From Planctomycetaceae bacterium (lineage in GTDB: Bacteria; Planctomycetota; Planctomycetia; Planctomycetales; Planctomycetaceae), in assembly GCA_015487825.1 (NCBI GenBank), contig WFOZ01000364.1, forward strand, positions 1-6,288: 6,288 nucleotides of DNA. Reading direction: 5' to 3'. The notes beneath the pieces are model-generated. The model ran no database searches. It was not told the origin of the DNA and saw nothing but the letters and a program-made list of their open reading frames with translations. The translations under genes and the position numbers were made by a program. This document shows, in pieces, positions 1 through 5,174 of the stretch; within the stretch, counting starts at the first letter, position 1; the number at the start of each line of letters is the position of its first letter.

Positions 1-869
1 CCTTTAATTCGGGGGTGTTTATGTCCAATCTCTTTCAGCCAGGCATCGTGAAGAAGTCGACCTCGTCTGGTCATCAGCTTTTTTAATTCGACGGAAGGTT
101 CTGCAAACGATTCAATTCCCCAGGCCTTCAAAATTGTCTCCGCCATGATTCGATGTCCTTCACTATTGGGGTGAATGCCATCAGGTGAGATTGTAAACTG
201 GGGATTTTTTTTTCGATTTTCTGCAACATACGCACTCATCGGGGCATGAATATTAATGACCATTTCAACACGGTCTTTCTGCTGCATGATCCACTGACCG
301 TATCGTTTGAGAACGTTGTCATAATTTTCGTACATTTCAAAGTAGGCATATTTTTCTTTTCCTTCAGGGAGCAGTTTCCCCTTTCCTTTCAGTGGAAGCG
401 GATCAAAAGGAGGAGGTGTCAGCAGGATGATTTTGGCCCCTGATTGATGAACGGAATCGATCACTTTATTCATCCCGTTCTGATATGCCTGGAATCTTTC
501 TTTGCTGAACGGGTAATAAATTCCGTCGTTCATGCCGTAACAGGCGATGACGAGATCCGGTTTGATTTTTGTCAGTGCCCGTTGAAGCCGCTCGTTGATA
601 TCAGGACGCGGGAAAGGGTGATCCGGTTCCGATAGCCCGCTGCATGTTTCACTTCCCAGGCCTATATTGAAAATTTCAGGTAGCGGTTGCACATTCTGTA
701 ACCGAAGTTCCGTCTCAATCAGATTTACATAATGGCCCGCATGTGTGATCGAATCGCCAATAAACAGGATCCGCTTCGCATCCAGCGGAAAAGGATTTGC
801 TTGCGTGATCGCAATCAGAGAGGTAAAAAACAGGACAACCAGAGAGAAAAATCGTGCTCGTTTTATCAT
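1..869 (-). CDS. Secreted SGNH/GDSL-family hydrolase (esterase-like), C-terminus cut by window edge
   Basis: Reading the minus strand from the ATG at 869-867 gives 289 codons with no stop before the left edge, so the gene is partial at its C-terminus. Residues 1-24 form a signal peptide: basic MIKRAR, a hydrophobic stretch, then TQA before likely cleavage at N25. The four SGNH blocks are visible: block I GDSIT with nucleophile Ser40, block II glycine near G70-G72, block III GMND with G112 and N114, and block V DGIHP with D230 and H233. The surrounding sequence (SETCSGLSEP, ACYGMNDGIYYP, TPPPFDP) matches a hydrolase type I know from planctomycetes. By family it should be an exported ester hydrolase, possibly acting on acetylated carbohydrate, but the substrate cannot be read from the sequence. 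About 55 residues follow block V and include HDAWLKEIGHK, so the true end is probably not far away. A weak Shine-Dalgarno-like GAGAAG lies at 874-879. The gene is divergent from the VIT-VWA gene. Confidence 0.9.
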   Translation of the reverse strand, partial: MIKRARFFSLVVLFFTSLIAITQANPFPLDAKRILFIGDSITHAGHYVNLIETELRLQNVQPLPEIFNIGLGSETCSGLSEPDHPFPRPDINERLQRALTKIKPDLVIACYGMNDGIYYPFSKERFQAYQNGMNKVIDSVHQSGAKIILLTPPPFDPLPLKGKGKLLPEGKEKYAYFEMYENYDNVLKRYGQWIMQQKDRVEMVINIHAPMSAYVAENRKKNPQFTISPDGIHPNSEGHRIMAETILKAWGIESFAEPSVELKKLMTRRGRLLHDAWLKEIGHKHPRIK

Positions 870-940
870 GGGGCTTCTCGTTGAAAAAAATGTTCTGCAG
901 GGGACGCCGGAGGAAACAGGAGGTATGTCAGTTTCTACGC

Positions 941-969
941 AGAATAAACAGTGCGTTGCAATGTCTCTA
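941..969 (-). promoter_or_regulatory. Weak sigma70-like promoter candidate for the SGNH hydrolase gene
   Basis: On the minus strand, TAGAGA (964-969) and TATTCT (941-946) are separated by 17 nt. Each matches the TTGACA/TATAAT consensus at four of six positions. The position, about 70 nt upstream of the ATG at 869, suits the SGNH gene. The match is weak and could be chance, and planctomycete promoters often fit the E. coli consensus poorly. Confidence 0.2.
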
Positions 970-1015
970 CGGTAATAGTTTTCTCTGGATAGAATCAATG
1001 CCAGGCAACAATTCG

Positions 1016-1024
1016 TGATAAAAT
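1016..1024 (+). promoter_or_regulatory. Extended -10 promoter candidate for the VIT-VWA gene
   Basis: TGATAAAAT reads as an extended -10 element: TG, one base, then TAAAAT, which matches TATAAT at five of six positions. No convincing -35 hexamer is present 16-18 nt upstream, which is tolerated for extended -10 promoters. The inferred transcript would start near 1031, giving a 5' leader of about 85 nt that contains the inverted repeat at 1040-1097. Confidence 0.3.
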
Positions 1025-1039
1025 CACCGGAATATTTTT

Positions 1040-1097
1040 TTATCGGGAACTTTTTCGGCTCAATTGGTCGTCGAATGAGTATCAGGGTGCCCGATAA
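1040..1097. repeat. 8-bp inverted repeat in the leader of the VIT-VWA gene
   Basis: TTATCGGG at 1040-1047 is exactly complementary to CCCGATAA at 1090-1097, with 42 nt between the arms. The right arm ends 6 nt before the Shine-Dalgarno sequence. It could be a leader RNA stem or a protein-binding pair, but an 8-bp match over this distance may also be chance. Confidence 0.3.
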
Positions 1098-1103
1098 CCA
1101 CTC

Positions 1104-1110
1104 AGGGAGA
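1104..1110 (+). promoter_or_regulatory. Ribosome binding site that fixes the VIT-VWA start
   Basis: AGGGAGA lies 6 nt before the ATG at 1117. This is a good Shine-Dalgarno match at ideal spacing. It favours ATG 1117 over the in-frame GTG at 1015 or the ATG at 1075. Starting at 1117 also places the signal peptide exactly at the N-terminus. Confidence 0.75.
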
Positions 1111-1116
1111 TTTGCA

Positions 1117-3426
1117 ATGAAATTTCGCTTTCAGCTTCTCACATTCGTGCTGTTGCTTTTACAGGTAAATTTTTCCTTTGGACAGGGATTGCTTCTGGAA
1201 AAGGATCATCGTTATCGCATGCCCCGTCCCTGGCCGATTATCCGCCCTGTGCCGGCTCCCGTTACTTCTTATTCAATTCAGAAAATTGATATCGATGTGA
1301 AGTTGAAAGATCAGATTGCTGATGTGCAGGTTTCACAGGTTTTTCTGAATACGGGAAACAGGATAATCGAATCGCAATTTGTTTTTCCGCTTCCCTATGA
1401 GGCAGCGATTGACCAAATGACATTGCTGGTCGATGGCAATGAACTCCCTGCAAAACTGCTTTCCAAAGAAGAAGCAAGAAAGAAATACGAAGCGATTGTG
1501 CGCGCCAGTAAAGATCCGGCCTTGTTGGAATGGATGGGGCACGGATTGTTTCAAACAAGTGTTTTTCCCATCCCTCCCGGCGAAAAACGAACTGTTACCC
1601 TGCATTATACGCATCTGTTACGTAAAGCAGATGGCGTGACCGATTTTCTCTACCCTCTTACAGCCGGACGTTACACTTCCAAACCGATTGAAAAACTGAC
1701 GATTTCGCTTTCTATCGATTCCAAACTGCCGATCAAAAATGTCTATAGCCCTTCTCATGCAGTGAAAATTAAACGACCTTCAAAAAAACGGGCACAGGTT
1801 ACCCTCACATTAAATAAAACAGTTCCTTCTGAAGATTTCAGATTGTTGTTTGATGTCAATAAAAAGAAAATCGGTGCGAGTTTATTCAGTTTTCGGCCAA
1901 AGAAAAATGAAGATGGTTATTTCCTGCTGCTCGCAACGCCGCAGATTAAAGCGAAGCAGGAGCATATTGCGAAGACGGTTATCTTTGTTGTCGATAAATC
2001 GGGGAGTATGACAGGGGAAAAAATTAACCAGGCCCGGGAAGCAGCGAAGTTTGTGCTGAACCGTCTCCAGGAAGATGATTTGTTCAACATTGTTTCCTAC
2101 AATGCCAATGTGGAATCGTTCTCGCCGGAGCTTCAGCGGTGTGATGATCAATCTCGTGCGAAAGGGCTCGCATTCATCGACGATATCCGCTCAGGAGGCA
2201 GTACCAATATTCATGCTGCACTGACTTCTGCGATGGGGCAACTTGCCGATACAAAACGGCCAACTTACATCATTTTTCTGACTGATGGTGTGCCGACTGC
2301 AGGGGTAACAAACGAGCTTAAAATCGCTCATGCTACATCAGCTGCAAACAAAGTGCGGGCCAGGTTACTTAATGTTGGTGTCGGATACGATGTCAACAGC
2401 CGATTGCTAGATCGGCTCGCAAGAGAGAATCATGGCCTCAGCGAATATGTTCGCCCCAACGAAAATATTGAAGAGTATGTCAGCCGAATTTACAATCGCA
2501 TTACTTCGCCGGTTATGACGAATGTGGAACTGGCAATTACATTAGATGAGAAACGAAATTCAAATAGTCGGCTGATCAATCGGCTTTATCCAAGCGGCAG
2601 GTTCGATCTGTTTGCAGGCGAACAGGCAGTCTTTGTTGGACGTTACGTGCGGTCAGGAAAAGCAGAGATAACCTTGGCAGGAGATGTAGTTGGTCAAACA
2701 GAGGAAATTACATTTGATGCAAACCTTGTTTCAAAGAGTTCCGATCAGACTTATGCTTTCATCGAAAAACTGTGGGCCATACGCCGCATCGGAGAGATTA
2801 TTGATGATATTGATTTGAACGGCAAGAATAAAGAACTTGTTGATGAACTGGTTCAGCTTTCAACAAAACATGGCATTATTACACCTTATACATCGTTTTT
2901 AGCAGATGAAAATGTCAAACCGACTGACCAGATGGAATCGTTATCGTTTCAATCAAATAGAAGGCGGACCCATTCCAGCTTTGATGAACTGGATGTTGTT
3001 ACAGGCAAGAGTGCTACTTCACAGCGGGCCACCAAGCAGTCCTTCAAGGCAGCCAAACAGGCTAATACACACTCAGCACCTTCAGCCGGGGCACCAGCTG
3101 CAGCTAATGCAGTAGTGATTCGCGATGCAGAAACTGATAAGTATGTTGCTGTCAACACGGTCAGACAAATCGGAAGTATCACAATCTATAAACGAGGCGA
3201 TTACCTTTGCACTTCCGAAACTGCAGATCTATTTTCCGGAGATGAAAAACTGGTACTTGATATGAAGAAGTTGAAAGGTAAGGTGACAGTGATTGACCGA
3301 TTCTCGAAAGAATATTTCGCGATCTGTCAGAAGAATACCGCAGAAGAAAACCGCGTTCTTTCATCACAAGCAGAAGCAGAGCAACTGCTCATTAAACTAC
3401 GTGGAATGACCTATCTGATCCGCTGA
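1117..3426 (+). CDS. Secreted VIT and von Willebrand factor A (VWA) domain protein
   Basis: The product has 769 residues. It starts with a signal peptide (MKFRF, then a Leu/Val-rich core) with probable cleavage after S20-F21-G22. There is no lipobox cysteine, LPXTG motif or C-terminal membrane helix, so release to the periplasm or exterior is expected. Residues about 45-170 form a VIT domain, with DPALLEWMG and SVFPIPPGEKR as recognisable parts. A VWA domain covers about 285-460 and has a complete metal-ion-dependent adhesion site: D293-x-S295-x-S297 in DKSGSM, T363 in GGSTN, and D390 in LTDG. A beta-rich segment and a helical region follow, ending in STKHGIITPYTSFLADE (582-598), a hallmark of bacterial VIT-VWA proteins. 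Residues about 605-665 are a low-complexity linker, Ala-rich at its end. The last 100 residues (about 668-769) form a separate module I cannot assign, with C698 and C737. By family the protein probably binds partners through the Mg-dependent VWA domain; its ligand is unknown. The gene is monocistronic here and convergent with ispD. Confidence 0.95.
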   Translation: MKFRFQLLTFVLLLLQVNFSFGQGLLLEKDHRYRMPRPWPIIRPVPAPVTSYSIQKIDIDVKLKDQIADVQVSQVFLNTGNRIIESQFVFPLPYEAAIDQMTLLVDGNELPAKLLSKEEARKKYEAIVRASKDPALLEWMGHGLFQTSVFPIPPGEKRTVTLHYTHLLRKADGVTDFLYPLTAGRYTSKPIEKLTISLSIDSKLPIKNVYSPSHAVKIKRPSKKRAQVTLTLNKTVPSEDFRLLFDVNKKKIGASLFSFRPKKNEDGYFLLLATPQIKAKQEHIAKTVIFVVDKSGSMTGEKINQAREAAKFVLNRLQEDDLFNIVSYNANVESFSPELQRCDDQSRAKGLAFIDDIRSGGSTNIHAALTSAMGQLADTKRPTYIIFLTDGVPTAGVTNELKIAHATSAANKVRARLLNVGVGYDVNSRLLDRLARENHGLSEYVRPNENIEEYVSRIYNRITSPVMTNVELAITLDEKRNSNSRLINRLYPSGRFDLFAGEQAVFVGRYVRSGKAEITLAGDVVGQTEEITFDANLVSKSSDQTYAFIEKLWAIRRIGEIIDDIDLNGKNKELVDELVQLSTKHGIITPYTSFLADENVKPTDQMESLSFQSNRRRTHSSFDELDVVTGKSATSQRATKQSFKAAKQANTHSAPSAGAPAAANAVVIRDAETDKYVAVNTVRQIGSITIYKRGDYLCTSETADLFSGDEKLVLDMKKLKGKVTVIDRFSKEYFAICQKNTAEENRVLSSQAEAEQLLIKLRGMTYLIR

Positions 3427-3473
3427 TGCCAGACTCGTGGTCCACAATAGCGGCCCCTGTATTACTAACGGTA

Positions 3474-3500
3474 AAAGTTTGCGAACGGCTCGCAAATTTT
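3474..3500. terminator. Bidirectional intrinsic terminator between VIT-VWA and ispD
   Basis: TTTGCGA (3478-3484) pairs with TCGCAAA (3490-3496) around the 5-nt loop ACGGC. The stem is flanked by AAAAG on the left and TTTT on the right, which can extend the pairing to 11 bp through a G-U pair. The right-hand T run serves plus-strand transcripts from the VIT-VWA gene, which ends 47 nt upstream. On the minus strand the hairpin is followed by CTTTTA and could serve ispD. The stem is only moderately GC-rich. Confidence 0.65.
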
Positions 3501-3548
3501 AGAAAAATATCAGTTTGGTTACGGCTATCAGAATGAACCAGCCGTGCT

Positions 3549-3584
3549 GGGGTAAGCCGGGGTGTTGCTGCCTCGGCTTACCCT
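3549..3584 (-). terminator. Strong stem-loop just after the ispD stop codon
   Basis: GGGTAAGCCG (3550-3559) is perfectly complementary to CGGCTTACCC (3574-3583). A terminal G-T pair and three further inner pairs are possible, leaving a loop of about 8 nt. On the minus strand the stem begins 2 nt after the ispD TAA at 3589-3587. No T run follows it in that direction, so it is more likely a 3'-end stabiliser or part of a tandem termination region with the hairpin at 3474-3500 than a classical terminator on its own. Confidence 0.55.
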
Positions 3585-3586
3585 GT

Positions 3587-4333
3587 TTAGTCGAACAGAG
3601 TCGGTTTTTCGTCGGTAAATGGGTGCAATGTGGGGGGAAGGGCGTCTTTGGGGAGGTGATTGATTAACGCTTCAGCCATGCGGAAATCTTCCTGCGATGT
3701 GATTTTCAGGTTCATCGGAGAGCCTTCAACAATCTGAACTGCAGCGCCAAGATGTTCGACAAGCTGGGCTTCATCAGTCGGTTGAAAGTCGCCTCGTTTT
3801 TCGTACGCTTTCCGTAGCAGGTTCGTTTTGAAAACCTGCGGCGTTTGAGCCTGCCAGAGGTTTTCCCGGGAGACAGTCTGTTCGATTTTTCCATCCTTCG
3901 TTTTTTTTAGTGTGCTGGTAACGGGGGAGGCAAGAATCGCAGCATCGTGTTGAATGGCTGCTTTAAAAACGTCATCGATCCATTTTTTTGTTAATAGCGG
4001 GCGGGCTGCATCGTGGACCGCGACATACTCGATATCACTACGAATTTTTTTAAGCCCATTCAACACTGAATCTGCCCGCTCGGCTCCTCCATCAACAAGT
4101 TCCAGATCGAGGAATGCCAGATTCGCCTGGAATTTGAGCATAAAAAATTCACGGTCTTCCGGAGAAATCACAACAATTGTCTGTGCGACATCTTTCCGGT
4201 TGACAAAATGTTCAACGGATCGCAGCCAGACTGCCCGGCCTTTGAGATCGATAAACGGCTTTTTACGATTGTTTTTCGAAAATCGACTGCTCTTGCCCGC
4301 AGCTGGTAGAATGACTCCAAATTTAGCAGACAT
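3587..4333 (-). CDS. ispD: 2-C-methyl-D-erythritol 4-phosphate cytidylyltransferase (IspD)
   Basis: The product has 248 residues, slightly longer than typical IspD because of a short tail after about 228. It joins CTP and 2-C-methyl-D-erythritol 4-phosphate to form CDP-methylerythritol, the third step of the non-mevalonate isoprenoid pathway, in the cytoplasm. The family motifs appear in order: nucleotide-binding LPAAGKSSRF at 9-18 with R17, the KKP lysines at 24-25, GGAERADSVLNGL at 82-94, VHDAARP at 106-112 with D108 and R111, QTPQVF at 163-168, TDEAQLVE at 186-193, and NLKIT at 208-212 with K210. All expected catalytic positions are filled, so the enzyme should be active. The ATG start is supported by AAAGGAG 10 nt upstream. 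ispF is not adjacent. The gene lies 54 nt downstream of the CPBP protease gene on the same strand and has its own promoter candidate. Confidence 0.97.
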   Translation of the reverse strand: MSAKFGVILPAAGKSSRFSKNNRKKPFIDLKGRAVWLRSVEHFVNRKDVAQTIVVISPEDREFFMLKFQANLAFLDLELVDGGAERADSVLNGLKKIRSDIEYVAVHDAARPLLTKKWIDDVFKAAIQHDAAILASPVTSTLKKTKDGKIEQTVSRENLWQAQTPQVFKTNLLRKAYEKRGDFQPTDEAQLVEHLGAAVQIVEGSPMNLKITSQEDFRMAEALINHLPKDALPPTLHPFTDEKPTLFD

Positions 4334-4343
4334 TTATTGATTA

Positions 4344-4350
4344 CTCCTTT
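4344..4350 (-). promoter_or_regulatory. ispD: Ribosome binding site of ispD
   Basis: On the minus strand AAAGGAG precedes the ATG at 4333-4331 with 10 intervening bases. This is a strong Shine-Dalgarno match at slightly long spacing and supports the chosen ispD start. Confidence 0.75.
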
Positions 4351-4381
4351 AACACTGTTCCGATTCACCGTTACTTAAGTG

Positions 4382-4411
4382 ATTATATCAAATAGAACAG
4401 CCCAGCGTCAG
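4382..4411 (-). promoter_or_regulatory. Extended -10 promoter candidate for ispD inside the end of the protease gene
   Basis: On the minus strand there is a perfect TATAAT (4382-4387) preceded directly by TGA (4388-4390), which makes an extended -10 TGN-TATAAT. CTGACG (4406-4411) lies 18 nt upstream and shares the TGAC core of the -35 consensus. The TGA is also the stop codon of the CPBP gene. Transcription would start near 4375, about 41 nt before the ispD ATG. Confidence 0.55.
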
Positions 4412-5170
4412 GTCGTAGACGATGTGCGTACCTGTTGCGATGCCGAGTCCGCGGTGTAGATAAATTACCGCCAGGTAAATCCCTGCACATAAGCGGTACA
4501 TCAGTAGTCCCAGTGATTGCGATGTGAAGGTCTCGAAATTCAGTTGGGACAAATTTTCGATCAAAGAGGTATCATGTGCCAGCGCAAAAAGCCCGCTGCT
4601 TAGAATGATTGAAAGACAGAGACTCGAATTTCTGGGAACTTTCAGGCCGAGTAGCAGACCGAACAGTCCGCTTAGCAGAAGAACCCGAAATAGAAATTCT
4701 TCGACAAGTCCTGCACTGAGGGCAAGATAAATAATGTGGCCGATTCTCAGAATTCCCCATTGATCATAATCAGCATCAGTGCTCCTCAATGATTGCAAAG
4801 CGTGATCCACCAGGCGGAATTCAGCCATTGAACCTGAATAGAATAACGGCACAATAAAACAGATTGCTAAAACCAACAGGGCAGGGGGCAGGCCTAAAAT
4901 GCAGCTTTGTATCCACTGATCAGAAAGTCCGTTTATCTGCTCGGCAGAGCGAGGGCTGTAAGTATTCTGCACGGGAGTGTAGCAGTAGTGTTGAATTGCC
5001 AGGACTGACAGAAAAAATAAGGAAAACATTCCGGGAAAAAATATCTGGCTGAAAACCGGAGAAATGCTACCGTGCGAATAGATGATCGTTCCCAGTTCGA
5101 ACATTCCCAGAAATGGGAGCAGGAACAGAGCTGAATACAATGGTCGTGGAGCTGTTTCATTTTGAAACAT
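4388..5170 (-). CDS. CPBP-family (CAAX/Rce1-type) intramembrane metalloprotease
   Basis: The product has 260 residues and is an integral membrane protein with roughly six to eight hydrophobic segments, for example about 11-30, 43-60, 90-111, 163-177, 183-197 and 218-238. The three CPBP motifs are present: EExxxR as VEEFLFR (E157, E158, R162), FxxxH as FALAH (F195, H199), and a C-terminal HxxxD as H249-D253, where Rce1 proteins have H and N. In the family these groups bind the metal or activate water for cleavage within the membrane. Bacterial members work in signal processing, self-immunity or unknown roles, and no substrate is evident here. I chose the ATG at 5170 because it begins 4 nt after the stop of the upstream gene and close to the first hydrophobic segment. 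An in-frame ATG at 5284 would add 38 polar residues overlapping that gene by 110 nt, which is less likely. The Shine-Dalgarno signal is weak (CGGAAA), which suggests translational coupling. Confidence 0.88.
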   Translation of the reverse strand: MFQNETAPRPLYSALFLLPFLGMFELGTIIYSHGSISPVFSQIFFPGMFSLFFLSVLAIQHYCYTPVQNTYSPRSAEQINGLSDQWIQSCILGLPPALLVLAICFIVPLFYSGSMAEFRLVDHALQSLRSTDADYDQWGILRIGHIIYLALSAGLVEEFLFRVLLLSGLFGLLLGLKVPRNSSLCLSIILSSGLFALAHDTSLIENLSQLNFETFTSQSLGLLMYRLCAGIYLAVIYLHRGLGIATGTHIVYDLTLGCSI

Positions 5171-5174
5171 ATTG

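Noticed and set aside
205..213. Run of nine T residues (A9 in the SGNH mRNA) as a possible frameshift or slippage site
   Set aside because: The SGNH frame continues correctly on both sides, with block V DGIHP in frame, so there is no sign of a frameshift.
246..975. Plus-strand open frames across the left end (246-443, 444-635, 745-975)
   Set aside because: They lie mostly opposite the SGNH hydrolase, which has a signal peptide and all catalytic blocks. Their translations show no family motif.
1015..1116. Upstream GTG start for the VIT-VWA protein, adding 34 residues
   Set aside because: The added residues would bury the signal peptide, and the ATG at 1117 has an excellent Shine-Dalgarno at 6 nt, so the shorter form is preferred.
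3954..4340. 128-codon plus-strand open frame opposite ispD
   Set aside because: It is antisense to an ispD frame with every family motif, and its own translation is Ser/Arg-rich without recognisable features.
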